In this document: positions 39,781 to 49,936 of the stretch, piece by piece
Layout: each line of letters begins with the position of its first letter
Position numbering within the stretch: the stretch's first letter is position 1
Assembly (NCBI RefSeq): GCF_900101915.1
Contig: NZ_FNAL01000001.1
Location: forward strand, 1-64,000
Origin: Psychrobacter pacificensis
GTDB lineage: Bacteria; Pseudomonadota; Gammaproteobacteria; Pseudomonadales; Moraxellaceae
DNA: 64,000 nt
Reading direction: 5' to 3'
Notes under the pieces: generated by a model
Databases searched by the model: none
Seen by the model: the letters and a program-made list of their open reading frames with translations, nothing else
Told to the model about the DNA's origin: nothing
Program-made: the position numbers and the translations under genes

Positions 39781-40710
39781 ATGACCAACCGTGATCTCAT
39801 CATCTTTGTGACCCTCTCTTTTATGTGGTCACTCTCTTTTGTGTTTTATCGGGTTGGCGTGCCTGAATTTGGTTCGTTGGCATTTGCCAGTTTGCGGGTG
39901 ATTTTTGCAGGATTGGTCATGCTCGTATTTGTACTGCTAAAAAAGAAAAACAGAGTTGGTATCAAACAGCACTGGAAAATGCTGTCGCTGGTTGGCTTAT
40001 TCTCTGCCGCATTGCCATTTGTGTTGTTTTCTTTTTCTGCGCAGTCAGTGAATGCAGGCGTACTCGCCGTACTAAACGCTTCCGTACCGATGATGAGCGG
40101 CTTTATCGCTCGCGTCTTCTTTAAAGACAGACTGTCCAAAAAACAAGCGCTTGGATTGGTGATTGGGGTAGTTGGGGTGATTATATTGATGAGCGAAAGC
40201 TTATTTGGTGGTGGCGATCAGGGTAAAGGCTTGGTCGAGGGATTATTACCGATGGGCTACGCGCTATTCGCTTGTGTGGGTTATGCGCTTGGCGCAAACA
40301 TCACCAAAAACTACTTATACGATGTCTCGCCAGTTGCGATCACGGCAGGTTCACTCATCATCGGTAGCCTTATCATGCTGCCGGTGACTTTTACAGAGTT
40401 CCCTTATGGCAAAGCGATCAGCATAAAGGCATGGGTATCTGTAATATGTATCGGTGTGTTTTCAACCGCCATTGCCCTTATTTTTATGAATCAGTTGATC
40501 AAAAATATTGGGCCAACGCGTGCCACGAGTATCACGTTAGTCATTCCAATTTTTGCGATTATTTTGGGCTATCTATTGCTTGGCGAGGCGCTAAATATAC
40601 AAGCCATCATTGGTTCGATTGTGATATTAATCGGCACATATCTGTCATTAGAGCTATCAATTAAGAAAATGCTAAAGCCAAAAGACAAGGCCCAGATGAA
40701 CAGTATTTAA
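39781..40710 (+). CDS. EamA/DMT-superfamily transporter
   Basis: A 309-residue inner-membrane protein with ten predicted helices in two EamA repeats (about 5-140 and 155-290). Family text includes FVTLSFMWSLSFVFYRVG at the start, SVNAGVLAVLNASVPMMSGF in the first repeat and GPTRATSITLVIPIFAIILGYLLLGE in the second. Members export or import amino acids, sugars or other metabolites; the substrate is unknown. A weak hairpin at about 40725-40753 may end its transcript. Confidence 0.87.
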   Translation: MTNRDLIIFVTLSFMWSLSFVFYRVGVPEFGSLAFASLRVIFAGLVMLVFVLLKKKNRVGIKQHWKMLSLVGLFSAALPFVLFSFSAQSVNAGVLAVLNASVPMMSGFIARVFFKDRLSKKQALGLVIGVVGVIILMSESLFGGGDQGKGLVEGLLPMGYALFACVGYALGANITKNYLYDVSPVAITAGSLIIGSLIMLPVTFTEFPYGKAISIKAWVSVICIGVFSTAIALIFMNQLIKNIGPTRATSITLVIPIFAIILGYLLLGEALNIQAIIGSIVILIGTYLSLELSIKKMLKPKDKAQMNSI

Positions 40711-40951
40711 GGCTTAGTAAACAGTCTTCGTAGTAAACAAATACGAAGATTTGTATAGGTGAATATTGTTGTATCTGTTTGTAAATATTGCTTGGAATAA
40801 TGAAATCTATCCCCTATAAATGTAGGCGCTAAACGTAGATTTACTAATGATATTATAAGTTTTTCTAAACAGCATTCGATAATAATCAGTATGAATGATG
40901 GTTGCTATAACTAAAGATCATAAATAGCGACAATAACCAATAGGACAGATT

Positions 40952-42058
40952 ATGGCACACGATATTTTATTTGAGCCTGTAAAAATGGGCACACAAACGC
41001 TAAAAAACCGCATTATGATGGCTCCACTGACACGTCTGCGTGCCGTTGAGCCAGGCGATGTCCCTATCACATGGGCAGCAGAGTACTACTCGCAGCGTGC
41101 AGGGGCGGGCCTTGTCATCACTGAAGCGACGCAAGTATCGTTTCAAGCAAAAGGCTATGCAGGCGCACCAGGGCTACATACTCAAGATCAAGTCACTGCA
41201 TGGAAAGCCATCGTTGACAATGTCCATGCCAAAGGTGGCAAGATTGTCGTCCAGCTATGGCACACAGGACTTGTCTCACATGAAAGCGTACAACCTGAGC
41301 GCCGTGCGCCAATTTCAGCCTCAGATGTCGATGTAGGTATCCGTACCTCATTGCGTGATAGTGACAACCAAGCCATTCGCGCGGATGCCACGCCGCCGCG
41401 CCCAGCCAGTCTTGATGAGATTCAGCAAGTGGTTACTGACTTTGCACATGCAACCAAGTGCGCGCAGGAAGCGGGGTTTGATGGTATTGAGATTCATGGC
41501 GCGCATGGTTATTTGCTGCATCAGTTTTGGGCCAAGCATACCAATCAGCGTGACGATGAGTACGGTGGCAGCCGCGAAAACCGCGCGCGTCTGACCTTGG
41601 ACGTGATTGATGCTTGCGCAGAGGCATGGGATGCTGATCACGTGGGTATTCGTATTTCACCACTTGGCACGTTCAACAATGTTGAGGGAGGCTACGAAGA
41701 AGACGATAACATTTGGCTGATTGAGCAAATCAACAAGCGTGGTCTAATGTATTTGCATCTGTCAGAGCCAGACTGGGCAGGGGGTACGCCGTATAGCGAT
41801 GAGTTCCGTCAGCGTGTCCGTGATGCGTTCGATCAGACCATCATCGCGGCGGGAGGCTATGATGCGGACAAAGCAGAAAAAAATATCAAGGCAGGTTATA
41901 TCGACGCAGTAGCATTCGGTCGTGATTATCTTGCCAATCCTGATCTCGCTGAACGTATTCAAGAGGGTGCACCGCTCAACGAGCAGCATCCAGAGAGCTT
42001 CTATGGTGGCAGCACGGTTGGCTACACTGATTATCCGTTTATGGATCAGGCGCAATAG
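40952..42058 (+). CDS. nemA: Old Yellow Enzyme-type alkene reductase (NemA-like)
   Basis: A 368-residue FMN-dependent NAD(P)H oxidoreductase acting on activated alkenes, nitroesters or N-ethylmaleimide. The TIM barrel starts LFEPVKMGTQTLKNRIMMAPLTRLRA. The substrate-binding His/Asn region is GFDGIEIHGAHGYLLHQFWAKHTNQRDDEYGG, and the FMN-phosphate site is IAAGGYDADKAEKNI...AVAFGRDYLANPDL. The length matches NemA (365). No nemR repressor is adjacent. The natural substrate is unknown. Confidence 0.9.
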   Translation: MAHDILFEPVKMGTQTLKNRIMMAPLTRLRAVEPGDVPITWAAEYYSQRAGAGLVITEATQVSFQAKGYAGAPGLHTQDQVTAWKAIVDNVHAKGGKIVVQLWHTGLVSHESVQPERRAPISASDVDVGIRTSLRDSDNQAIRADATPPRPASLDEIQQVVTDFAHATKCAQEAGFDGIEIHGAHGYLLHQFWAKHTNQRDDEYGGSRENRARLTLDVIDACAEAWDADHVGIRISPLGTFNNVEGGYEEDDNIWLIEQINKRGLMYLHLSEPDWAGGTPYSDEFRQRVRDAFDQTIIAAGGYDADKAEKNIKAGYIDAVAFGRDYLANPDLAERIQEGAPLNEQHPESFYGGSTVGYTDYPFMDQAQ

Positions 42059-42103
42059 TTTATTTGTCGGTTCTGCTGACTAAATAGCTAAATTATGCTT
42101 CAT

Positions 42104-42141
42104 AAAAGCCCTCTGACTATCGGTAGTCAGAGGGCTTTTTT
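42104..42141. terminator. Bidirectional terminator, nemA-like / pirin
   Basis: Perfect stem AAAAGCCCTCTGACTA / TAGTCAGAGGGCTTTT with 4-base loop and T6 beyond. Confidence 0.93.
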
Positions 42142-42156
42142 GTGCTTCTATTTTCA

Positions 42157-43173
42157 TTATGTACCAAAATTGCCTGTTTGATAATCACGGAACGTTTGTC
42201 GTAGCTCATCTTGGGTATTCATTACAAAGGGGCCGTGACCTGCGATAGGCTCACCGATAGGTTCACCACTTAACAACAGTAGTTTGGCAGGAGTGTGTTC
42301 ATCGTTATCGGTAGAATAGGTGAGCTCAATAGTATCGGTAGCAGCATCAGATAAAGGTACAGGTTGAGAATCTACAGATGGTTCAATCGGCGCTGCAAAC
42401 TGAATCAGATTGCCTGCACTGATAGATGTGCCATTGACCAGTACTCGGCCTTCTTGTACGAGAAGCAGGGTATTGTGCGTGCTAGGTACTTCGAGTATCG
42501 TTGTGCCTGCGGTATGCAGCGCGATATCCCATAGGTTAATGGGCGTAAAGGTTACCGCATTACCTGTGACGCCATGCCAGTCACCTGCAATGATGGCAAC
42601 TTGACCGATGACCGTTTGTTTGTCAGCGCTTTGAGCAACAGCATCTTTAGTAAGATTATCTTGAGAGTCGGCATCGCGACTGTCCACCAATTCTATGATA
42701 GGCATCTCAGCACGTTTGATAAATTGATATTTAGGATCAGTCAGCTTGTGCGCGCTTGGCAGATTGACCCACATTTGCACCATACTAAACACACCACCGC
42801 GCTGCCCAAACGCCTCAGAATGGAACTCTTCGTGTAGAATGCCGCGACCAGCGGTCATCCATTGCACATCGCCTTCCAAAATATCCCCGCGTCCACCGAT
42901 AGAGTCAGCATGACTGATTTCACCTGAGTACGCGAGGGTGACGGTCTCAAAACCTTTATGAGGGTGTTTGCCAATGCCATGTGGCTGCGTCTGATAATCA
43001 GGATTTGGTGCAAATGTCGTCGGCTCGCCATAATCAAATAGTAAAAATGGATCGGTATGACTGTAATTGAAGTCTGGTTGGTCATCGACATAATTGATCA
43101 ATGTTTTCACAAAGAATCCGTCACCGACCCAATGTGGTGCTTTATCACCATGAATCTGTTTGATTGGACGCAT
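42157..43173 (-). CDS. Pirin-family cupin protein
   Basis: A 338-residue bicupin. The N-terminal pirin domain has GIGKHPHKGFETVTLAYSGEISHADSIGG and GDVQWMTAGRGILHEEFHSE, giving the metal-binding His and Glu residues. The C-terminal cupin (about 190-320) ends PIAGHGPFVMNTQDELRQTFRDYQTGNFG, a typical pirin tail. Some bacterial pirins are quercetinases; others bind regulators. An inserted acidic/polar stretch around 155-185 makes it longer than the usual 230-300. The gene is alone. Confidence 0.9.
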   Translation of the reverse strand: MRPIKQIHGDKAPHWVGDGFFVKTLINYVDDQPDFNYSHTDPFLLFDYGEPTTFAPNPDYQTQPHGIGKHPHKGFETVTLAYSGEISHADSIGGRGDILEGDVQWMTAGRGILHEEFHSEAFGQRGGVFSMVQMWVNLPSAHKLTDPKYQFIKRAEMPIIELVDSRDADSQDNLTKDAVAQSADKQTVIGQVAIIAGDWHGVTGNAVTFTPINLWDIALHTAGTTILEVPSTHNTLLLVQEGRVLVNGTSISAGNLIQFAAPIEPSVDSQPVPLSDAATDTIELTYSTDNDEHTPAKLLLLSGEPIGEPIAGHGPFVMNTQDELRQTFRDYQTGNFGT

Positions 43174-43288
43174 GGATTACCTCATGATTTTATCTAGCAT
43201 AAGTCATATTAGTTAATATTATACCGCAATTTCATAATAAAATGAACTTATGTCGTGTTTATTTTAAGCTATCAAATGCGACTGCTTC

Positions 43289-44572
43289 TTAAACGACCTC
43301 GCCACTCACAAAGCCACTGGCCCAAGCCCATTGGAAGTTATAACCACCAAGCCAGCCTGTTACATCGAGCACTTCGCCGATGAAATACAAGCCCTCTTGT
43401 AGATTGCTTTGCATGGTCTTTGAGGATACCTCATCGGTTTTTACGCCGCCGCGGGTGACCTCGGCCGTGCGATAGCCTTCAGTACCAGACGGCTTGAGCT
43501 GCCAGCCGTTGAGGGTAGCGCCAAGCTCACTCAGTCGCTCATCTTTGATATTGGCAAGCTCAGTATCTTTGATATCGTCCCAAAGCTGGGTCTGTAGTGC
43601 TGCCAATAGTTTTTTGGGTAGTGCGTTGTCTGTGTTTTCTGCCAATACAGTACGGATCAGTTGGCGTGGGTGTGACTTTTTGCGGGTGAGTAAAATATCG
43701 GTGACATCTACATCGGGCAGTAGGTTAATGCTGATCGTCTCACCACTGTGCCAATAGTTCGATAGCTGGAGCATGGCAGGGCCAGAGAGCCCGCGATGGG
43801 TAAACAGTACAGGCAGTTTAAAAGAGATACGCTCGTTACTGGCAATGACTGGTAGGCTGATGCCTGCTAAGCTACGAATCAGCTCGCCTGTTTTGTCCGT
43901 GAAGGTAAATGGTACGAGACTGGCATCGGTTGCTATCAAGGTATGCCCAAACTGCTGCGCTAGCTCGTAGCCAATGCCGCTTGCGCCCATCGTTGGAATA
44001 GACAAACCACCAGTGGCTACCACTAACGACTCACAACGATAGCGCGTCTGTGACGATTGACTCTCGCTTGCGACGTCTTTTTTGCCAAGCTTTTTGCTGG
44101 TTATTAGCTCAAACCGTTTTGCTTTATCATGGTCAGTCGTCTGTACATGATTGATTTGGGTATTGAGCTTGATTTGCACACCGACAGCCGTACATTCATC
44201 AAGGAGCATAGTGAGGATATCTTGGGCAGAATCATCACAAAATAGCTGCCCGTGTTCACGCTCATGGTAGGGAATCTGATGCGCCTCTACCATGCCGATA
44301 AACTCCCAGCTTGGATAGCGACTCAGTGCCGACTTACAAAAGTGAGGATTGGCACCGATAAAATGCTCAGGTTCGACGAAGTAATTGGTAAAGTTGCAGC
44401 GGCCACCACCTGACATCAAAATCTTTTTGCCTGCTTTATTGGCGTGATCTATGACCAAAACGCGACGACCACGGCGACCGGCGGTGAGCGCACAATACAA
44501 TCCTGAAGCGCCAGCGCCGACGATGATGACGTCATAGTGAGTAGAGGGTTGTGCATTGCGGTGATTAGTCAT
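43289..44572 (-). CDS. BaiN/HI0933-family flavoprotein
   Basis: A 427-residue NAD(P)/FAD-dependent oxidoreductase. The Rossmann motif is DVIIVGAGASGLYCALTAGRRG near the N-terminus, then SGGGRCNFTN, VVATGGLSIPTMGASGIGYELA and the C-terminal GEVLDVTGWLGGYNFQWAWASG. The related BaiN acts in bile acid 7-dehydroxylation, but most members have no known substrate. ATG 44572 is chosen; a TTG six codons earlier lacks support from homologues. Confidence 0.88.
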   Translation of the reverse strand: MTNHRNAQPSTHYDVIIVGAGASGLYCALTAGRRGRRVLVIDHANKAGKKILMSGGGRCNFTNYFVEPEHFIGANPHFCKSALSRYPSWEFIGMVEAHQIPYHEREHGQLFCDDSAQDILTMLLDECTAVGVQIKLNTQINHVQTTDHDKAKRFELITSKKLGKKDVASESQSSQTRYRCESLVVATGGLSIPTMGASGIGYELAQQFGHTLIATDASLVPFTFTDKTGELIRSLAGISLPVIASNERISFKLPVLFTHRGLSGPAMLQLSNYWHSGETISINLLPDVDVTDILLTRKKSHPRQLIRTVLAENTDNALPKKLLAALQTQLWDDIKDTELANIKDERLSELGATLNGWQLKPSGTEGYRTAEVTRGGVKTDEVSSKTMQSNLQEGLYFIGEVLDVTGWLGGYNFQWAWASGFVSGEVV

Positions 44573-45010
44573 TGTGGTCTCGTAAAACAATCATTTAAAA
44601 AAAGGTGATAACAAAACCAATTGTATGTGTTAATAATACAGATCGGCGGTGTTGTCTAAAGCAGTATCGGTAGGGTAGCTATTGTCCATATTTCATTTGA
44701 GGTTACAAGGATTAAATGTGATATCCGATGAGCTGTGACATGGCATCTGCATATCAAGCGCACTCTTGATTGCGATGTTGCAATAATCCTTACTAATAAC
44801 TCTTCAATAACCGCTGCTATCAATCACCAAGTATACAGATGTACAGCGAAATTGTTATGATTGGCTGATGATGTCTTGCAACCGACACGCTTATTTGTCA
44901 AACTATCGCTGAGTGTCACGCATTATGGAAGATGACTCTTATTGCCTGCATGGTTAGTCGTTATATACGATTTTCTGTGTAAGTCATGATAATTAAAAAG
45001 GAACCATACT
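44573..45010. other. Divergent intergenic region, flavoprotein / acs
   Basis: About 440 bp that must contain the acs promoter, often CRP- or sigma-S-dependent in other bacteria. I cannot point to a clear operator. AAAAAGGAA precedes the acs ATG. Confidence 0.4.
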
Positions 45011-46972
45011 ATGACCCAGAAATCATTTCCAATCTCAGCCGAGTTTATGGCTGCTGCCAATACCACCCCTGAAAAGTATCTCGAAGACTACAATCAATCT
45101 ATCGAATCAACCGAAGCAAATGATGCGTTTTGGGCGAAGCGTGCTGAGCTGATCGACTGGATAAAAAAACCGACCAAAGTCAGCAATGTCAATTATGACT
45201 TAGACGATTTCAGTATTAAATGGTTTGAAGATGGTGAGCTGAATATCTCCGTCAACTGTCTTGATCGTCACCTCGAAAAAGATCCATACAAGCCAGCTAT
45301 TATTTGGGAAGGGGATCACCCTTCACTACACAAGATTATTTCTTTTAAAGAATTACATGAAGCAGTCTGTCGTCTGGGCAACTCGCTACGCAAGCTTGGC
45401 GTTGGCAAAGGCGATCGGGTCACGTTGTATATGCCAATGATACCAGAAGCCATGGTCTCGATGCTGGCATGTGCGCGTATTGGTGCGGTGCATTCAGTGG
45501 TATTTGGTGGGTTTTCTGCTGAGAGTCTGGGCAATCGTTTGATAGACAGTCGCTCAAAAGTCGTTATTACGGCTGATGAAGGTTTACGTGGCGGCAAACA
45601 TACACCGCTCAAAGCCAATGTCGATCATGCTCTTGAGATGGATGGCACAGACAGTGTCGAAAAAGTCATCGTCGTCCACCGCACAGGCAACTCTATACCG
45701 ATGAGCGGTCGCCGCGATGTCTGGTATCACAATCTCGTTGATGGGCAATCAGAAATCTGTGAGCCTGAAGTGATGAATGCCGAAGATCCATTATTCCTAT
45801 TGTATACCTCTGGCTCAACGGGTAAACCCAAAGGCGTTGTGCATACCACAGGGGGTTATATCACTTATGCCTTGTCTACCTTCCGTGATGTCTTTGATGT
45901 CAAAGAAGATGACGTTTATTGGTGTACCGCAGATGTGGGCTGGATCACAGGTCATACCTACTCAACATATGCACCGCTCGCCAATGGCACCACGACAGTC
46001 ATTTTTGAAGGGGTGCCAGAGTATCCAACATGGGCACGTATCGGACACATCATCGACAAGCACGACGTGACCATTTTATACACCGCCCCAACGGCGATTC
46101 GAGCAATGATGAAAGAGGGTGATGCCTTTGTACGTGAGTCAGATCGCTCAAGCCTGCGTTTGCTAGGTTCAGTCGGTGAGCCAATCAACCCAGAAGCGTG
46201 GGATTGGTACTATCATGTCGTTGGTGACAGCAAGTGTCCCATTGTCGATACGTGGTGGCAAACGGAGACAGGCGGTATTTTGATGGCACCGATTCCGGGA
46301 GCGGTCGATCTTAAGCCGGGTGCCGCGATGACGCCACTATATGGTATTAAACCTGAAGTCGTCAATGCTGAAGGCGCAATCATGGAAGGCGCTGCTGAAG
46401 GTAATTTGGTCATCAGTACTGGTTGGCCTGGGCAAATGCGTACGATCTACAATGACCATCCGCGCTTTTTGAAAACCTATTTTAGCGATTATCCCGGCTA
46501 TTACTTCACAGGTGATGGTGCGCAGCGTGATGAAGACGGACATTATTGGATCACAGGCCGCGTGGATGACGTGCTAAACGTCTCAGGGCATCGCTTGGGT
46601 ACGGCAGAGATTGAGAGTGCATTGGTTGCTCATCCGGCTACTGCCGAGGCCGCGATTGTTGGTATGCCGCATGAGATTCGCGGGACAGGTATCTGTGCCT
46701 TTATCATTCTAAAGTCTGGCGAAGAAAAAACAGACGATCTAAAAGCGGAGCTAAAACGTCATGTGCGTGCCGAGATTGGGCCGATTGCGACCTTAGATGC
46801 TATTTATATGGTGGATGCGCTACCAAAGACTCGCTCAGGAAAGATTATGCGTCGTATCTTGCGTAAGCTGGCAGAAGGTCAGTATGTCGGATTGGGCGAC
46901 TTATCTACGCTGGCGGACAGCTCAGTGATCAATGATTTGGTAGAAGAAGTCAAAGCGAGCCGCGGAGAGTAG
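45011..46972 (+). CDS. acs: Acetyl-CoA synthetase
   Basis: Activates acetate to acetyl-CoA through acetyl-AMP. It has 653 residues, the family length. Motifs are [86 protein letters not shown] and the acetylation-regulated catalytic lysine K611 in [10 protein letters not shown]. No acetyltransferase or acetate permease gene is adjacent. The pta gene at the right end is the other acetate route. Confidence 0.97.
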   Translation: MTQKSFPISAEFMAAANTTPEKYLEDYNQSIESTEANDAFWAKRAELIDWIKKPTKVSNVNYDLDDFSIKWFEDGELNISVNCLDRHLEKDPYKPAIIWEGDHPSLHKIISFKELHEAVCRLGNSLRKLGVGKGDRVTLYMPMIPEAMVSMLACARIGAVHSVVFGGFSAESLGNRLIDSRSKVVITADEGLRGGKHTPLKANVDHALEMDGTDSVEKVIVVHRTGNSIPMSGRRDVWYHNLVDGQSEICEPEVMNAEDPLFLLYTSGSTGKPKGVVHTTGGYITYALSTFRDVFDVKEDDVYWCTADVGWITGHTYSTYAPLANGTTTVIFEGVPEYPTWARIGHIIDKHDVTILYTAPTAIRAMMKEGDAFVRESDRSSLRLLGSVGEPINPEAWDWYYHVVGDSKCPIVDTWWQTETGGILMAPIPGAVDLKPGAAMTPLYGIKPEVVNAEGAIMEGAAEGNLVISTGWPGQMRTIYNDHPRFLKTYFSDYPGYYFTGDGAQRDEDGHYWITGRVDDVLNVSGHRLGTAEIESALVAHPATAEAAIVGMPHEIRGTGICAFIILKSGEEKTDDLKAELKRHVRAEIGPIATLDAIYMVDALPKTRSGKIMRRILRKLAEGQYVGLGDLSTLADSSVINDLVEEVKASRGE

Positions 46973-47044
46973 TTGCGTTAGCCCGTCTATCGGGCACGCG
47001 AACGGTGCTATTTCAACTTTGATATCCGTTCAGCAACGTCAAAT

Positions 47045-47079
47045 AAAAGCCATGTTATTGTGAATAGCATGGCTTTTTT
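47045..47079 (+). terminator. acs terminator
   Basis: AAAAGCCATGTTATT pairs with AATAGCATGGCTTTT and is followed by T6; A-run upstream. Confidence 0.9.
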
Positions 47080-47231
47080 ACGCAGACGATATTGATATTG
47101 CGGCGTTTTGACGATTCAATATCAATGGTCAATGAACATTGCTACCCACTAGTTGCCCGCCATATAAGAGATCGTTTTGCCATTTATAGATGGTAGCGAC
47201 TCATAAATACTCGATAAGGTTTCCTGTCATT

Positions 47232-48395
47232 ATGACTGATCATACTTTGCTCTCAACGGATAAATCTTCACCAAAAATCGCGATCATTGGTGGTGGTCTG
47301 ACAGGACTGCTAACCGCGACACTACTAGAACGCGCCTCAAATCAGACACACGATCTATCCAATACACCGAAAATCACGATATTTGAAAAGTCGCGTAGTG
47401 TTGGCCGGTTAGCGACGCGCTATCGTACCGACAGTGAGACGGGCCGCAACTGGCAATGGGCGTTTGGGGCACAGTTCTTTACGGCAAAGACTGATAGTTT
47501 TCAGCAGTTTATCGCCCCTTGGCTAGAGACAGGGCTGCTACAGCCATGGTGTGCCAACGTGGTCGAGCTGACACCCGCCGATGATAATGGCCAATCGCCC
47601 GATATCCAAAGTAAAGAGCAGTGGGATACCGTGCACGCGCGCTATATCAGCACGCCAAAAATGACCAGTTGGGGACGTGAATTGGCCGCTGGGCTCAAGC
47701 ACACAAACATCCTGTTTAAGACGCGTGTGGCTCCGCTTGGTGGGCATACCACTCACTCAGATGATAAAAAAACTGAGCTATTTGATGAGACAGGGGAGAG
47801 CCTCGGTTGGTTTGACTGGGTCATTTGTACTGCACCAAACGGTCAGGCAGTAGAGCTGATGGCAGACAGTGGGTTTAGTCAGCAAGTTAACATCACCCAG
47901 CCGCAGATGCAGGCCTGCTATACGTTGATGCTCGGTTGGGACAATGCCCAAGAATTACCTGAAACATTGAACTCTCAAACAGCACCGCAGTGGGATGTTG
48001 CTTATTCAAATAGTGAGGTACTCGATAGAATATTTATTGAACATCATAAACCCGCTCGTGATGAGCTATTACCAAGCATCACCATTCATGCGCGTAATGA
48101 CTGGTCACAAGTCCACGTCGATGATGATTTGGAGACAGTCAAAGCCACGTTATTAATGGCAGCGCAGCAAGCCTTAAACTGGGGCAAAGATAGTGCTCCA
48201 AGCCAAACAGATTGTCATCGCTGGCGCTATGCGGCTACTATAATAGATATAGATACTAAAGAGCTAGGTATCTTAGTCGATGAAACCAGACAGTGGATTG
48301 TCAGTGGTGACTGGTGCGCACGCGGCAATATCGAAAGCTGCTATCAGGTAGCTCGGCAGACAGTAGAGGCAGTCTGTAGGGCACGATCTATATGA
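47232..48395 (+). CDS. FAD-dependent amine oxidase-like (renalase-type) protein
   Basis: A 387-residue protein with N-terminal dinucleotide motif IAIIGGGLTGLLTATLLE, then FEKSRSVGRLATRYR typical of the COG3380 renalase-like family, and FGAQFFTAKTDSFQQF. The C-terminus has SGDWCARGNIESCYQVARQTVEA, closing the FAD site. Bacterial renalase-like enzymes oxidise dihydro-beta-NAD(P) isomers; the role here is presumed. An in-frame ATG at 47190 would add 14 residues; 47232 fits the family start better. Confidence 0.8.
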   Translation: MTDHTLLSTDKSSPKIAIIGGGLTGLLTATLLERASNQTHDLSNTPKITIFEKSRSVGRLATRYRTDSETGRNWQWAFGAQFFTAKTDSFQQFIAPWLETGLLQPWCANVVELTPADDNGQSPDIQSKEQWDTVHARYISTPKMTSWGRELAAGLKHTNILFKTRVAPLGGHTTHSDDKKTELFDETGESLGWFDWVICTAPNGQAVELMADSGFSQQVNITQPQMQACYTLMLGWDNAQELPETLNSQTAPQWDVAYSNSEVLDRIFIEHHKPARDELLPSITIHARNDWSQVHVDDDLETVKATLLMAAQQALNWGKDSAPSQTDCHRWRYAATIIDIDTKELGILVDETRQWIVSGDWCARGNIESCYQVARQTVEAVCRARSI

Positions 48396-48501
48396 GTTGA
48401 TTGCTGGCTGGCTGAATCTATCGGCTGCCAGTCCCTAGAGAGGTTTTTACGTGTTTATAGCAATATGCATCGAGATTTGAGCCTGTTATAAATAGCGAGG
48501 C
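48396..48501. other. 3' flank of the renalase-like gene
   Basis: Contains no forward terminator with a T-run that I can see; a CTGCCAGTCC-rich stretch at 48425-48440 is weakly self-complementary. Confidence 0.35.
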
Positions 48502-48534
48502 AAAAAAAAGCCCACAGAGGAGGTGCTGTGGGCT
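48502..48534 (-). terminator. Strong orphan terminator on the minus strand
   Basis: On the minus strand AGCCCACAG pairs perfectly with CTGTGGGCT across 7 bases and is followed by T8. No minus-strand protein gene lies upstream within 1 kb, so it must end some other transcript. Confidence 0.8.
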
Positions 48535-48660
48535 GAGGAAAACGGGCTGTGGAGATTGACGACAGACTCCGTGGTCATGATTTGTTGTCATTATTATCTT
48601 TCTATACCGTTATTTATTAGGGCAATAATGCTCAATACAATGGGTACATATATTTGCTTA
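48502..48660 (-). ncRNA. Candidate small RNA or leader ending at the orphan terminator
   Basis: The intergenic sequence upstream of the orphan terminator (minus strand) contains CCACAGCCC, whose CCACAG can pair with the terminator's 3' arm, so two exclusive folds are possible. Weak promoter candidates exist: TTGTAC about 17 bp before AATATA near 48645-48680. A 31-codon frame beginning MTTNHDHG runs into the stem. Both ends are approximate; this is inference. Confidence 0.35.
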
Positions 48661-49073
48661 CATATTTAAGTGTACAAGTGTTTTGTGACAGTTGATATCA
48701 TAACTCAGTTGCTTGCTATTTGGTTATTTTGGTTACAGTATATTACTTTGTAAAAATGCTCGGCTGCACGATCACAGCATAGACTCTGTCATTGGGAAGT
48801 AAGAAGAAAGACGCAGATAAGTAGATAGCCTGTGACCAACTATCGAGCCCTGTACATAATAGGACGTTACATTAGTTAGCAGATTGTTTTTAAGAATTTT
48901 ATGATGCTTTTAATAAAAGATACAAATGATTTCAATGGGTTATATCGTTATGAAACGAATGACTCGATGTTGATGGTTTGAATCATTCAATCATTAAAGA
49001 GATGGCATGACGGCATGACGGAAAAATGCTAAGCTATCTGCCATTATTATGTCGATATTACACTGGGTTTGCC
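48661..49073. other. Upstream region of pgsA
   Basis: AT-rich spacer with a small tandem GGCATGACGGCATGACGG at about 49002-49020 just before pgsA. No RNA gene evident on the plus strand. Confidence 0.4.
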
Positions 49074-49754
49074 ATGACTGAGAGCACGCATTTGCATACG
49101 CAGGAGCCGTCAAGTTCGCAAAATACTAAAAGTATTTTTAACTTGCCCAACAATCTTACGATTGCTCGTATCTTGATGATTCCGTTATTTGTTGCGATTG
49201 CGTACTGGCCACCTGCTATGGGCATCGGTATGCCTGCAATCTCAGACAACGTCATTGCGCGAGTGGGGATGAGTGAGTTTAGCGATAGCCTATTGCGCCA
49301 TTTATTATTAACCAGCGTCTTTATTATTGCAGCAATTACCGATTGGCTAGATGGTTACTTTGCTCGTAAGCTGAATGTCATGTCAGCGTTTGGGCGCTTT
49401 TTGGACCCAGTTGCTGACAAGCTGATGGTGGCGGCGGCCTTGATCGTTTTGGTGCAATGGCATCCCAATATTATTATGGCAATCGCTGCGATCGTCATCA
49501 TCTCACGTGAGATCGCTGTATCCGCATTGCGCGAGTGGATGGCAGAGCTTGGCAACCGAACCAGTGTCGCTGTGTCCTATGTGGGCAAATTAAAAACGAC
49601 CTTTCAGATGATAGCGATTACAGTACTGTTATTAAACTGGGAGTCGCTTGAGACGGTCGGTTATGCGCTGATGGTCGCCGCTGTTATATTGACGCTTTGG
49701 TCAATGATGATTTATCTCAAAGCTGCGTGGCCTTATTTGAGGCAAAGCGGCTAA
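49074..49754 (+). CDS. pgsA: CDP-diacylglycerol-glycerol-3-phosphate 3-phosphatidyltransferase
   Basis: Makes phosphatidylglycerol phosphate in the inner membrane. It has 226 residues from ATG 49074. The CDP-alcohol phosphotransferase signature D-G-x2-A-R-x8-G-x3-D-x3-D is complete (D93, G94, A97, R98, G107, D111, D115). The N-terminal anchor is FNLPNNLTIARILMIPLFV, and further helices are at about 80-90, 115-140, 165-185 and 190-215. An ATG at 49026 would add 16 residues. No uvrC is upstream, unlike in E. coli. Confidence 0.93.
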   Translation: MTESTHLHTQEPSSSQNTKSIFNLPNNLTIARILMIPLFVAIAYWPPAMGIGMPAISDNVIARVGMSEFSDSLLRHLLLTSVFIIAAITDWLDGYFARKLNVMSAFGRFLDPVADKLMVAAALIVLVQWHPNIIMAIAAIVIISREIAVSALREWMAELGNRTSVAVSYVGKLKTTFQMIAITVLLLNWESLETVGYALMVAAVILTLWSMMIYLKAAWPYLRQSG

Positions 49755-49792
49755 TAGTAAGACAAACAATCGTAACCTGCATAAAAAACGCC

Positions 49793-49818
49793 AGTGGCTC
49801 ATGCGACTGGCGTTTTTT
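49793..49818. terminator. Bidirectional terminator, pgsA / PNPOx-like gene
   Basis: AAAAAACGCCAGT pairs with ACTGGCGTTTTTT. It is followed 8 bp later by the first 86-bp repeat. Confidence 0.92.
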
Positions 49819-49826
49819 ATTTGTCT

Positions 49827-49912
49827 ATTAGATCTCTTGCAAAAGTACCAGTTCATTGACTTCCACTGACGGAGTTACAAGGGCTGGCGATGACTTATGC
49901 AAGAAGTCTATT
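49827..49912. mobile_element. 86-bp MITE-like repeat, copy A
   Basis: Identical to copy B at 50628. The ends are inverted repeats: AGATCTCTTGCAAAAGT on the left against AGACTTCTTGCATAAGT as the complement of the right end (14 of 17 match), flanked by ATT on both sides. It has no coding capacity. The ends look like those of IS5-type elements, but that is only an impression. It lies 24 bp beyond the stop of the adjacent PNPOx-like gene. Confidence 0.75.
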
Positions 49913-49936
49913 CTTACTGTTTTAAAGATTGAAACA

